Origin: Adiantum capillus-veneris
Lineage: Eukaryota; Streptophyta; Polypodiopsida; Polypodiales; Pteridaceae
Direction of reading: 5' to 3'
Length of the DNA: 64,000 bases
Assembly (NCBI GenBank): GCA_014529385.2
Contig: CM043944.1
Location: forward strand, 169,209,740-169,273,739
A program made the position numbers and the translations under genes. Below the pieces are notes generated by a model. That model did no database searches. It saw only the letters and a program-made list of their open reading frames with translations, and was not told the DNA's origin. Of this stretch, positions 1 through 12,042 are shown piece by piece. Each line of letters starts with the position of its first letter. Positions within the stretch are counted from its first letter, which is position 1.

Positions 1-2014
1 ATGAACACATCTGGGAATCCTTTTAGAAAATTAGACAAGTCTAACTCTTCCTGATTCCTACCATTTACATTTGATGAAACATTAGGATCTTTTAGGGACT
101 CTTTGACAAAAATCATGTACGCAAAAACTGAGGTCTTCATTGATTTATCAAAGGCAGGAGGATTTACAAGTGGAATAGTGCGACCACGCTCACTAGCATC
201 TATATACATGTTCTTTCCTCTGTAGGTGAAGTAGATTCTCCTTTTGGGGAATTGCATATTGGTAGCCATGCAATCAAACCATGGCGCCCCTAGGATAGCA
301 TCCTCATGAGAGGAAAGATGAAAAAGTCTTCTTTGTCGACATAGATTTGGACATGGAGCCCCAACTTCCCAATCAAGGGAGTAACGGAGGCTCGCCATCC
401 CTTGAAAGCACTATTGGCCATTACAGCATCTCCCATCTCAAAGATTGAATGTCCAACTTGGTGGCCAACTCCGTTGATATGAGTTGTGAGTAGAGCCTGG
501 GTCAAACAAGATGAAGGCATCATGCTCTCTTACCTTTCCCCAAGCATAGGAAAGTGATGCTGCTTTGCAATGAGCATCCTCTTTTGGAGCTTCGATGGTG
601 GAAGCCCTAGGAGTCTCATTGTGAGAATTCTTCTTGGGGCAAGAACGATAGCCATGTCCTTGCTCCCCACACTTGAAACACTTATGGTCCTTGCAAAAAG
701 CTTCAAGCTCTTCAAGAGAGAGTTTGTTTTTCCTTTGTAAACTCCCATCTCCTTGGACCGATTGTTGTTGTTGTTGTTGGAAGTGCCTTGGGAAGAATTT
801 TGAGCATTGGTTTTTCCCTTTGCATCATTTTTGTCTTTGTTTTCCATGGGCTTGACATTTTGTCTAGCCCCTTGATGGAAATTGATGCGTGAAGCAACCA
901 TGGTATGATGGATTACTTCAGTGATAGATTAACCAGGCCGTTGAGAGTTGATGTATTCGGCCATCTCTTCAGGTAATCCCGCACAGAATTGTTGCTTTGC
1001 TCGGCAAAGTCTATCTTTTGAAAGACAGTACTGCCTTGAGATGTAAATCCCAAAACTTGTTGAGATACTTGTGGATAGACTCATGAGAGAGAGGCTTCAA
1101 GATGCACCATTCAGTGAGCACTTTGTCCTTTGCATCGCTTGCAAGGAATTGCTTCATGATGGAAACTTGTAGAGTTTTCCATGTCTTTGGGGCTTTGCCG
1201 TTTCCACAAAGGCTAACATGCTATTGAGGGCTGATTTTTGGAAGTTCATAGCTACGCGGCATAGCTTGGAGAACTTCGTGAAGCCCTCATCCTCTCCAAA
1301 GGCTGCATCAAATTGCTGGATGAAGGCCAACAATTTGTCGGTAGCACCAAAGGTGCCATCATAGGTGAGAAAAGAGATATTCTTTCCTCCCTCTTCGAAC
1401 TTCTTTAGCTTTTGTGACTTTCGCCATGTAGGGTAGGATTTGTGATGTCCCCCCCTCCTATATTCTCTAGGAGAATAGCCATCACTTTCGTCAGAAGAGA
1501 AGGAAGGTGAAGAAGAAGGAGAAGAGGGTGACCTCTTTCTAGCCCTTTTCTTCCTTTGTTTCCTCTCTTCCCTTTCGGAATGACAAGGAGAAGGACTATG
1601 TGTTCATCTTTTCCTCTTGAGAGGAGTGGGCAATCGTCTAGACCGCCACCTTTGTGGAGCCACATCTTCAAAGGAGCTTAAAGTTTCATTGCTTTCTTGC
1701 TCTTTGGATTCCTCCTCTCATATGGGAGAGAGTCTTCTTTTGGGGGTCTCTTCAAGAGGCCTCCTAAGATCTCTCTCCTCTTGGAGAGGAAGGGAAATCC
1801 CATAAGCGCGAAGTTGTTGAGTAACTTCAGCTTGCAAAGCAGGGTTACCCATAGCTTGCTGCAATCTAGTTACAAGATAATTCACAAACATGGGAGCATC
1901 TTCATTAGCACCTTCACGTGCAAAATCAAAGCTATCTATGTTCATTCTAATCTCTTGGTTATTGTCAGCCATGTTAAAAAAATTTGTGTACGTACTTAGT
2001 GTATGCTTTGGCAA
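1..2014 (-). pseudogene. Ty3/Gypsy gag-protease pseudogene, cut by the window edge
   Basis: Reads leftward from an ATG at 2014. The N-terminus matches the gag of the complete element at 28411. It is followed by an Arg/Ser-rich segment, the gag core, a short poly-Asn run, a CCHC knuckle region (about 650-690) and a protease segment (about 290-523). Frames change repeatedly, for example near 1700, 1400 and 530, so no full protein can be made. The window edge falls just before the reverse transcriptase. The family assignment rests on close similarity to the copies at 28.4 and 38.7 kb. This is an old, non-functional copy. Confidence 0.85.
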
Positions 2015-2373
2015 TTCAAAACCTTAGTTGCCACTCCTCTTAGCCTTTGAAAATAAGCTCTTATCTATCAACACCCACGGCTTGAAGTGGTTAATTATAG
2101 AGAGTAGTGGAGTAGGTCTAACATAGCAGAGTTGCCAAGGGCTAGCTCCTTTCAGACTTCTTATGGCTCAATAATAGTAAAACCGTAGGCAAGTCTAAAA
2201 AGACTCCATTATTAAGTCCAAAGCTCCCGAGGTGTGCACCATATCCCACATAGTGGGCTCAACAAAACCGATAATGGATCCCATTTCCACTTACCCTAAT
2301 ATAATTAACAAAATCAACCATTTATAGGCTACTTAAAGACCTCTCTTCTTAAGCAAGAAAAGAGAAACCAAAT

Positions 2374-2385
2374 GCTATGATACCA
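2374..2385 (-). other. Primer binding site (initiator Met tRNA), one mismatch
   Basis: On the minus strand this reads TGGTATCATAGC directly inside the LTR. It matches the TGGTATCAGAGC site of the related elements except for one base. It marks the inner LTR boundary and the minus orientation. Confidence 0.75.
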
Positions 2386-2984
2386 ATGTAATGAAATTGG
2401 CCTATTAACTTGAGAGTAGCGGAAATTAAAGAGACTACTTTTGTGAAATTACTTTGTGAGAATAGTGGGTGAACATAATTGATGGTAGCAACATAAACAT
2501 AGCATTTAGCTAACTTGGCATGAACAATACTTTTGCAAGAGAGAGAATTTAGAGAACATGACAACAATTGAGGACCAGATTTATGTGGAGCCGGGGTCCC
2601 CCTCCAATAGGCATTTGTATTATGATTTCTCCCATCAAGAGAATATTTGTGTTCCTTGTGACCTAGGTGATGCAATGACGATGGAAAGCTTCATGCATCG
2701 CAAGCATAACATAAACTTTGTGGAAAGCTTTAACTATCTCAAGCCTCAGTCTCAAGAGTCAAACACCTTCGAAGGAGGTGGAGAGAGCTAGCAGGGAATG
2801 AGGGTAGGGAAGAGGAAGAAGAAACATTTCATAGGAGAAAGAACTAGTTCCTCACTTATCATCACTCTTCTTGCTAGCATACATAATAGTATAGTAATGA
2901 AGATGGAGAGGATTGCAAGATTAAGCATTGAAGCATGGATCTTGGTTGGATTTGCATTCCATAGCCAAGAGTGTTGGTGTAGGC

Positions 2985-3602
2985 TCTCAATCTCTCTACT
3001 TGCTTGGAGAAGGAGAGGGAGCTCTTGCACTTTGCACTTCACACAATGAGAGTGTGTGTGAGTGTGTGTGGGAGAGTATACCCCTAAGCATGCTCCTAGC
3101 TTCCTTGGTTGACCCCCCCCTTGTAGCTCATGCTTGAAGCTCATTGGACCCCTCCAGGCCTAGCCAATCACAAGCAGGAGGTAAATCAAGTAGCAAGGGT
3201 AGCCTTGGGACAAGTGTCCCCCTTTCCCTTTGAGAGATAGGACTTGATAAATGTAAAAACAATTAATTAAATATTCTAAATTATCATTGGACCCCTTGGG
3301 TGGCCAACCAATAGGCTTCATGCACACCATAAGGGCAACATGAGGAGGAACTTGACAAGTGTCCCTTTTGCTTTCTTTGTACCAAGCATGCTTAGGGGTA
3401 TACTCTCCCACACACATTCCCTATAAGGAGGGGGCAAGCCCTACAAGAGGGGGGATGAGATAGAACACACACACACTCACACAAGGCTCTCAACCTCTCT
3501 ACTTGCTTGGAGAAGGAGAGGGAGCTCTTGCACTTTGCACTTCACACAATGAGAGTGTGTGTGGGAGAGTATACCCCTAAGCATGCTCCTAGCTTCCTTG
3601 GT

Positions 3603-3637
<35 letters not shown>

Positions 3638-3915
3638 TTGTAGCTCATGCTTGAAGCTCATTGGACCCCTCCAGGCCTAGCCAATCACAAGCAGGAGGTA
3701 AATCAAGTAGCAAGGGTAGCCTTGGGACAAGTGTCCCCCTTTCCCTTTGAGAGATAGGACTTGATAAATGTAAAAACAATTAATTAATCTTCTAAATTAT
3801 CATTGGATCCCTTGGGTGGCCAACCAATAGGCTTCAGACACACCATAAGGGCAACATGAGGAGGAACTTGACAAGTGTCCCTTTTGCTTTCTTTGTACCA
3901 AGCATGCCTTGTGTG
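2985..3915. repeat. Internal tandem duplication in the LTR, period about 503 bp
   Basis: The block beginning with the CTCTACTTGCTTGGAGAAGG sequence near 2997 starts again near 3500. It runs through the GTGTGT tract, the C-run, the CAATCACAAGCAGGAGG segment and the ACTTGATAAATG segment. The two copies differ mainly in the length of the C-run (8 C at 3113 versus 33 C at 3605). Confidence 0.75.
3605..3637. repeat. Poly-C tract, 33 bases
   Basis: An uninterrupted run of 33 C, where the sister copy of the duplicated LTR block has only 8. Such a run can form a G-quadruplex or i-motif and is prone to length change or sequencing error. Confidence 0.9.
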
Positions 3916-4476
3916 AGTGTGTGTGTTCTATCTCATCCCCCCTCTTGTAGGGCTTGCCCCCTCCTTATAGGGAATGGTGTTGACTTTTTTACACCTCAAG
4001 CCACTCAACCTTGGGCCCAGTTCCCACCACAAGCTTGGTACTTAAGCCCCTCAATCTTGGGCCGGGTTCCCACCTCAAGTACAACCCTAGCATCTCAAGC
4101 ATGACAAGCACCTCAAGCATCCCAGTCATCAAGCACCTCAAGCATCTCAGTCATCAAGCACCTCAAGCACCTTAAGCTTGGGCCGGGTTCCCACCTCAAG
4201 CTCAGCCCTAGCTTACCTAAGGTCAAAGGACTTTTACACTAACTATTGGAGGTCTTCAATGAAGCTAACCCTAAGGTCTTTATGCTCCATTGGTTATCCT
4301 TGTTCTTTGATAGACCATCTTTCATTTGGGCCCCTTTACCATTGGCCCCGTGTTGAGATAGATCTATAAGCACATGTCTATATCTTAACCCTTGGTCCCG
4401 TTTATTCTCCCACATTAAATGATCAGTTTAATATGAGAAAATCATTTGGGTTGGTTAGATATTAGATTTTATGACA

Positions 4477-7226
4477 TAAAAAAAAGAGTTATTCCTTGAT
4501 GGTTGTAATGTTTTGGACGTGTGGAATGAAGAAGAAGGAGAGGATTGATGCCTTGTGCAATGTCAAATTCCTATTTTTTTGCGTATTCAGTTTTCAGACG
4601 CCTGACAAATTCTTGATTCATGTGTATGTACTGAACGCTGTTTGTTGAAGGTTTTTGTGAATGAATCTTGTGTAAGAGGTTTCTTATTGTCTTTCTCGGG
4701 CATTGGGATGAGAGACAATAACACTTCAATCATTCCATCTCAATTTGCAACATAAAATTATTAAGTAGAGCACATGTAAATTTGTATTAATCAAGGCCGT
4801 GTCAATTTCTACTATTGAGTTTGTCGTAAAAGTGCATCAGAATCATGCATGTTGAAAATGCCATGATCACTTTGTAAATCATTGGTCCTTTAGCTTTTGC
4901 ATCTGACATAGCCTCAACAGTAAAGGATTCTCAAAATCCAACGTATTTTTCATCCGAAAGAGGATTGCTCATCCTCGACATGATTAAACACTTGAAAGAA
5001 AGAAGGCGCATTACTCCTTTGTGTAACTTTAAATAGAATTACACTGTCGTTCGAAGAATAAAAAAACAAAAAAATTTATGACTTATGCAAACCTTTTTTT
5101 CCTACTCTCTCTACTAGGAGTCTCACAAGATTTGCACTTAGCACCTTGTGTTGTGTGAACTCCCCTGTGCCAAGAACTTGGCCACAACCCTAACAATATG
5201 GTGCCCACCTTGTGAAACAAAGCCCTTGACTATGGCGATCTCTGTCCACTCTCTGATACCTTATAATCATAGGGCTTTTGATTATGTGATCTCCACACAT
5301 GGAACTCCTTTTATAAGTGCCCCATGGCCCCCTTTCCATTATAGCTCTAGATAGGGTTTTAGCAATCCTATTGTTGAAACCCTTAGGGCCATGTCCACTA
5401 GGGCCTTGTCCTTACATACTATGGAGAATTCATGAAAACAATGGATTTCTTCAACCATCAAATCTAAAATAGCTTTGCCTACGGTGCTACTAATAGTTTG
5501 CATAGCTTCTCGTCATTACAACTTGTAGGGTTTTATTTGAAAATTTGGAATTTTTAGTAGATGGATTCATGGATGACACTAAGTTTCACCCCCATATTAG
5601 CTAATTCTTTTCTACCGAGGGAACACCCTCCATTTTTCCTCTCTCATATCCATGAGGGGACGACCTCTCATTTCCTCTCTATTGTACACTCCCTTTCTCC
5701 TCTCATGCATATGGCAGGAGTCATCTCTTATACCTCTTTTCCTCTCAAAGATTCACACCTCTCTCTTGTACATCTCCCCTTCTATGTATACGAGATGTTT
5801 ACACGACCATGTCACCATGACAATTTATCACCCGTTGATGCACACTACTAGCAAATGCTAGGATCATTTTCTTGTGAAGTGATACCACTAAAATAATGTA
5901 CTTGAATGGTGAACAAACATATATTCTTATCGCTACTTGTGTTCACCCACTATTTGATGTGTGTATTCTACTGTCACATAAGGCGAATTTGTCACTTTCT
6001 TGTTGTACAAGTACCATTTCACCCTTTCACCTCGCACCTCACATAATAGTGTCTACCATGTTGCACTGCTCTTTGTGCAAATTACATCGCACAATCACGT
6101 TATCACCTTAACACCTTTTCCATTGAACTCTTGTGTACACCACTCTCATGAGCATAAAACTCATATGAGAGGAGTCCATTTAGTTAATTAGTTAGCAACA
6201 CTAACTATAGATGGTTATTATATCACCTATCATGGGGTTTCTCCTATCCCAGAGATTCTCTATGTTTTGTGATAAGTGACATTGTTGAATTTGATTTCTT
6301 TTATATGTTCATGAGTAAAACCATTCTTTTCTTGTAGAAAAATTTTGCAACGTACAATGTCCGTTCTTCTATACTTCTATAATGGAGCTTAAAATTTTCA
6401 AGGAAGGCTCTGGTCCATTTCAAAGAAACATTGAGATGCAAAAGTGAAGGGTAAGTACTAAGTAATAAGATGGCACAAAGGAAAACATTAGGAAATGAAA
6501 AGACTCTTGAGTTCGGTTCTGCCAATGTAAAGTCAAAAAGCTTAGTGCTATATCTATGTTTACAATATTTACAGTGGTTCAACTTTGCATTTTGAAGGAA
6601 GAGAAACTCTGCTTTTCTTTGTACACAAAAAAAAAATGCACACTTATCCTTATTTTATTTTATTTTGTAAAACCCACAATGGTGAGTAAATTATAATATT
6701 GATATCTATAAAAAATTATGAATTTTTGTCATGCTTGTCCGAGCCATGACATCTCTAAGAGGTCATTGATACATCAGTCTCTTGAGAAAATCTATACTCT
6801 TTATAATGCATGTTAAAATTTTTGAGGAAGGAGAGGGGTTCCATGTTCGTGCATTGGATACTTTTGAACCTTTGAAGTAAAAAAAAACCTTGACTTTTGC
6901 TCCTCTGTAAAGTAGACCTTCACCTCACCTTTGAGTAAATGAGCTCGGCGACCTCGACACTCGAACTGTCACCTGTCCATTGTCTTTGAGAGAGAGAAGC
7001 CTTGCACGGAGACTCAGAGTGCACCTCTGCCAATGTTTGAGGCTTTGAGCCTTTCTCGTTGTGAGGTCATCCTGCCTCTTTTTTTTATTCTAACGACTTG
7101 CAACAACCTCGTGTAGAGAGAGAGACTCGAGAGCGACTCGCGAGAGAGAGCACAACCTTGCTTTTGGATCGTCCTGCCTCTCTTTTTAATTCTAACAAAT
7201 TGTAGCAACCTTGGAAGTCGAGTCGA
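4477..7226. other. Anonymous intergenic DNA
   Basis: AT-rich sequence with scattered short ORFs but no recognisable protein motif, RNA gene or mobile-element end. Likely decayed repeat or spacer DNA. Confidence 0.6.
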
Positions 7227-7234
7227 GTAGAGAG

Positions 7235-7449
7235 TAGTGTTCGGGAAAAATCATTTCCCCAAACATACAAAATTCCCTTTCTTGAATTTCCAAGGGGAAA
7301 TTTATAAAATTAGGTTTATTTTTTGGGTTTTTACATTAGTTTTCTCTTTTTTGGGAAGGAATTTCTCCTTTTCCCCTTGCCTTCAACCGGCATTTTTGAA
7401 ATTGAAAACGACACGATATTAAGCTGAGACACATTTTTCCCGAACACTG
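7235..7449. mobile_element. hAT-type MITE, 215 bp
   Basis: The terminal inverted repeats are (T/C)AGTGTTCGGGAAAAAT, with 16 of 17 bases pairing (7235-7251 and 7433-7449). They are flanked by a perfect 8-bp duplication GTAGAGAG (7227-7234 and 7450-7457). CAGTG-type ends and 8-bp duplications are hAT hallmarks. The interior is AT-rich with no ORF of note, so it would need a transposase supplied in trans. It inserted at the edge of a GA microsatellite. Confidence 0.88.
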
Positions 7450-7874
<425 letters not shown>

Positions 7875-8329
7875 GGTACGTTTGACGAGCAGTAGGAGCC
7901 TGGCAGCTTGCGTACCTCGGGCCTGCATTTGCTATGTGTGTTTTGATTTTTAAGTTTTGTTAAATTTTCTCCTATGCTTCCATCTTTGGTGAACATATGC
8001 ATGGTCAAAATATTTGTCTTCAAGAGCTTCTGCACTTGGATGCACTTTTTGTAGGTATGTCCGATGTTGGCAGGGCCAGTAGGCTCTGGGTTGTTTTCCA
8101 CAAACGTTGAGCCAGGGCTTTCCCCAAATGTGATTGGCAATGTGTACATCTGATTCCTACTTGGAAATGCTTTGGTCAACCTGTAAGCCTAATGGCATGT
8201 ACTTTTTGAAAGTACAAGAAGTTGTAATGAGTTTCTATCTGGAATGTTGTCTTTTAGATGGTGCCGATTGTAGGATTTTCTTAACATCGAAAGAGCAAAG
8301 AAGCTATAGAATATGGCCCTGTTTTTATC

Positions 8330-8450
8330 AAGGGCAAAGTGGGGACCTCTCTTTGAATGCGATTACTTATGCTTGCATATTGATGCTATGAAATTATGCA
8401 AGCAATTGACATGGGTGAACACATAGAGGCATGTGCAATGTTTTCCCTGT
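8330..8450 (+). pseudogene. Possible PPR-repeat gene fragment
   Basis: One frame reads LNAITYACIL, and after a single frame change QAIDMGEHIEAC. Together these resemble the linked end and start of pentatricopeptide (PPR) repeats in plant RNA-editing proteins. Only about 35 codons are recognisable and there is an in-frame stop, so at best this is a relic. The similarity was judged by eye and could be chance. Confidence 0.35.
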
Positions 8451-8560
8451 ACCCACATCTATTCTTTTTATTAAACGGCTTGAGAATTCCTTGAACGCTG
8501 AGTCCTTCCATGTATCCCCATGCTAAGGCTGTGGAGAGAACCCTCCAGCTCCGATGTCTA

Positions 8561-8562
<2 letters not shown>

Positions 8563-8636
<74 letters not shown>
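8563..8636. repeat. (GA)n microsatellite, about 37 units
   Basis: Uninterrupted GA dinucleotides. ORFs across it on either strand are repeat artefacts. Confidence 0.95.
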
Positions 8637-8641
<5 letters not shown>

Positions 8642-9035
8642 GGGCACGGTTTAATCTCCTATTAAGGAAGTGCACATGATTTCTACTCTTGACATACGCC
8701 TTGGTCTGACAAAATTGGAGCAAGCATATTGGCTTACAAGGAAGCAGATGCTTTTGAATGGAGCAGCGGATTGGGGAAGCGGATGATTCAAAAATAGAAG
8801 CACGCATTAGGGAAGTGAATTCCACATGTCTAGCGCTGGCATCAAGCTCAATCCATTCCTTGCACGTGTAGCCACGGCATGCAAAAGCTGCTCAAGTTGG
8901 TTGCTACACACATAACTATGTTTCCATTCACTATGTGAGCTCACTTTGGCGGCTCAATGCAATGAAGAAACTCTACCCATTGTGTTTCTATGTGTGGGGA
9001 GAAGTGGTCCACCTATTCATTCAATGGAGCTAGCC

Positions 9036-9036
<1 letters not shown>

Positions 9037-9077
<41 letters not shown>
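9037..9077. repeat. (GA)n microsatellite, about 20 units
   Basis: Uninterrupted GA repeat passing into an AGG-rich purine tract up to about 9095. Confidence 0.95.
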
Positions 9078-9080
<3 letters not shown>

Positions 9081-9699
9081 GAAGAGGAGGAAGAGATTGT
9101 AGGTCTTCTAGGCCTCGCTCACATGCCATCATGGCTCAAACTCTTCCCCTTTATTCCATTTGCATCTGAAGTTAGCCATGGCAGAGGATGGGCCCACAAA
9201 TAACACCACTAGAGATTCTATTGCCCCCTCCATCCTCAAGTGGATTAAGAGAGTTTTTGCACACAAAGGGATGTCGAGTTAAGCTACACTCAACAATTTC
9301 ACTTTTCTTGAACTAAAAAGCTACTATAGTAGCTCAACTTTGTCTCTTTTGTCAAAAACACTACCTTTGAGAGCTATTTTTTCCAATTTTGGTAGGGTTA
9401 GCCTAACCAAGGCAACATTACCACTGCACAACAAGTAGAGTGATATAAGAAAACCCTACTAGCGTCTTTGTGTGAAACGTACCTAAGGAGCATTGACGAA
9501 GTGCATTGGCATTATCTGGATATATGGATTGCTAGCTTCCTCGGATTATGAATGGTTGAAGCCTATACACACTATACTTCATGTGAGGGTGCATGCACAA
9601 GCGACTACTTTGGTAGATTTGGTAGAAGCATCTACTGCGGAGTATTGTGAACACCAATCTAGCCAAAAATCCAAACGGTATGAAAAGCACTTTGAGGGT

Positions 9700-9836
9700 A
9701 AAAACACTAGCTATGTTGAAACCAAATTCTTTGGGTGGTAGAAATTCCTTTGTTATACGCTAGGGAGAAAACACTAGCTATGTAGAAACCAAATTCTTTG
9801 GGTGGCAGTAGTTCCTTTGCTATGGGCTCCTATGTT
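9700..9836. repeat. Tandem duplication, period 68 bp
   Basis: ACACTAGCTATGT starts at 9703 and again at 9771, each followed by GAAACCAAATTCTTTGGGTG and a diverged tail ending in ATTCCTTTG or GTTCCTTTG. Two copies, non-coding. Confidence 0.8.
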
Positions 9837-10149
9837 GTACACGTGGCACTATTCAGCAAGGTGTTCAGCTAGCTAGACCCACCACGCCCCTACACACATG
9901 ACATCAGACAAGTTAGCAATCTTACCATGATGGAGGCTCCCTGTTCCTTACATTCACATGAATGCCATGACATTTAGTAGGTAGGAAGATAGGAGAAAGT
10001 CTAGGGTGCCAACACTTGATGTGGAGCATTCTGCTTCTTCCTGTAGCTTGCACCAATGCTGTCATCAAGACATCAGCTATGGGCATTCCCCACCAATTGG
10101 CTTCATGTGCTTAGACAAACAGTTCGTGTGAGATGGTTCATAGTGTCAC

Positions 10150-10230
10150 CAGATGCAAGCTGAACGCTCCATGTGTGCACTACATCCTGGTGATGCAAGC
10201 CGAATGCTCCATGTGTGCATTACATCCATG
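10150..10230. repeat. Tandem duplication, period 40 bp
   Basis: Two copies of a unit starting GATGCAAGC (10152 and 10192) and containing GCTCCATGTGTGCA. A few substitutions separate them. Confidence 0.75.
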
Positions 10231-10455
10231 TCAATTGTATTCCAAGGGCTATAGAGCTGGCATACATTTTTTTACCTATGTCAAGTTCCTAAGTTGTGTT
10301 TGTGCACATCACTAGAAGGGTTAATCCAGTCCTTTATTGTAAACAAGTTGTGCTAGCTTTTTATGCCAAAAATGCAGTAATAGATTGTACATTGCAAGGC
10401 CACGTTGTTTGAATACAGTCTCCTCTCTGAAAGAAGTACATGCTTTAGCAATTTG

Positions 10456-10457
<2 letters not shown>

Positions 10458-10528
<71 letters not shown>
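10458..10528. repeat. (GA)n microsatellite, about 35 units
   Basis: Uninterrupted GA dinucleotides. The rest of 10230-11120 shows nothing recognisable. Confidence 0.95.
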
Positions 10529-10533
<5 letters not shown>

Positions 10534-11119
10534 GCTTATGGATCACACCCTCAATTTTGCAACACGTCCTTTAGTTCAACATGATGCCTGGAACACTTGC
10601 AAAGATAAGCAACTCAACATCTATGTTTGCTTTCATTGCAGGTGCCAATGGTACTAAAATACGCCAATAAACAATATGTGCCTTATATGTAAGAACAAAG
10701 CATTGATATTTTTCACCTAGAAGATGGCATCTTATGACTAGAGACCATGCTTTTATAGCCGCAGCAATGCGCGGGTCACATACTGGTTACCTTTATCTTG
10801 TGTTGTTGATCTAAGTGCTGCTAGCCCCTTGTATGTAGAAAATGGGATGCTAGCAGTCAACTAGGGAATGTTATTTTGTATTATAGCCTTACGAGCATCT
10901 ATTCGTCTCTCCTCTTAAGGCATGTAGGAAAGGAAAGGAGATAAAGAACCATGAGCATTCTTCTCATAGATTAGATTTAACCGCCCTTATTAGTGTTCCA
11001 TGTGTGACAATAAAAATCAAAGTGCTTAAAAATTTTAGATTTGAAAGTTTTTTAGATTTAATATGATTGTTGACACTGCCTACTGGCAACTTCTTCATTA
11101 TATTCATTTCTGCTCAGAC

Positions 11120-11262
11120 TCCCTTGTGGATCTCAAGGCTCAGCCTTCCGAGGACCTCACCCTTTAAAACGGCCAAGATTGATCTCAAGACCTCCAGCGT
11201 GCGGAGATTGCTAGCGATTGGCCTAACCACAAGCGCTACCAGCTCGTCGTGCAACTGGCAGT
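11120..11262 (-). mobile_element. tRNA-derived SINE-like fragment
   Basis: Read on the minus strand, the segment has a box-A-like TAGCGCTTGTGGTTAGGC followed about 35 bases later by a box-B-like GGTCTTGAGATCAATC. This is the layout of the tRNA-related head of plant SINEs. No intact tRNA fold, poly-A tail or target duplication was identified, so the ends are approximate. Confidence 0.45.
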
Positions 11263-11666
11263 GATTTGTAAGATACGCAAAAAAAACTTTGCGCCTGTTT
11301 CTTCCTGCCTCAGCCTCCTATCCCCCCCCCCCCGCCTGCGTCGCATCGCCCACCTTCTCTGCCTTGGATGCCTCCACCCTCGCTCGCGCATCACTTGCCT
11401 CCTTATTTTCCTTCCTCCTCATTCAATCACCAAGGGGATCTTCCCGGATTCTTGCTAATAAAACATTTTAGAAGATTGCCCCCCCCCTACTTGTAGATTG
11501 AACAATCAAATTGTGGGTCTAACAATCATTCACACCCACGGGCATGGGCACACGGAAACCGCTTTGCTCGGTCTTGGTTGATTTAGTTCTAACGCTCTAG
11601 ACCAGAGAGTGTTGGACGTTTGGGCAGCAGATGGTGAAATGGACATGACCTCTTTGTTGCTGTGGC

Positions 11667-11674
11667 TATAAAAG
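11667..11674 (+). promoter_or_regulatory. Possible TATA box of the receptor kinase gene
   Basis: TATAAAAG lies about 370 bases before the kinase ATG in otherwise GC-richer sequence. The position suits a promoter with a 5' UTR of roughly 340 bases. No transcript evidence is available. Confidence 0.3.
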
Positions 11675-12042
11675 AAAGTGTTTGGCAAGGCTCGGGTGAC
11701 ATATATGGTTGTCAATCGTGATGAACAGTGAAGGCGCGTTGAATACTTCCCAAATGGAGACGCTTTATTATTAGTGGGGAGAAGATGACTGGCCAATGGC
11801 GTCTGAACGCTCAGACTTCAAGCGAAAACTTTCTGCTACGGTTCCCTCACGTGGGAACGGGCCTCTCTGTAACCTGGTGGACAGCGTCCTGCAACAAGCA
11901 GTACTTCAGAATATCAAAGGCAAAGGCTGGAGGCTGTGAATAGTATCAAGTTTTGGAGCAGTTGTCCCCAACCTCTTCCATTGATCCAATGAGCTCTTGC
12001 AGGAATTTGGGAATTTCTGTTTGAAGATCCTCCCCTTAATCC

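Larger units (their letters stand above)
2387..4476 (-). repeat. 5' LTR of the truncated Ty3 element
   Basis: The outer end at 4476 reads TGTCATAAAATC on the minus strand and the inner end at 2387 finishes CATTACA. Both ends match the LTRs at 26405-28038 and 33639-35421. At 2,090 bp it is several hundred bases longer than the 1,634-bp 5' LTR at 26405, because it holds an internal duplication of about 500 bp and a long poly-C tract. Short ORFs inside it recur in all LTR copies only because the DNA is repeated. Confidence 0.85.
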
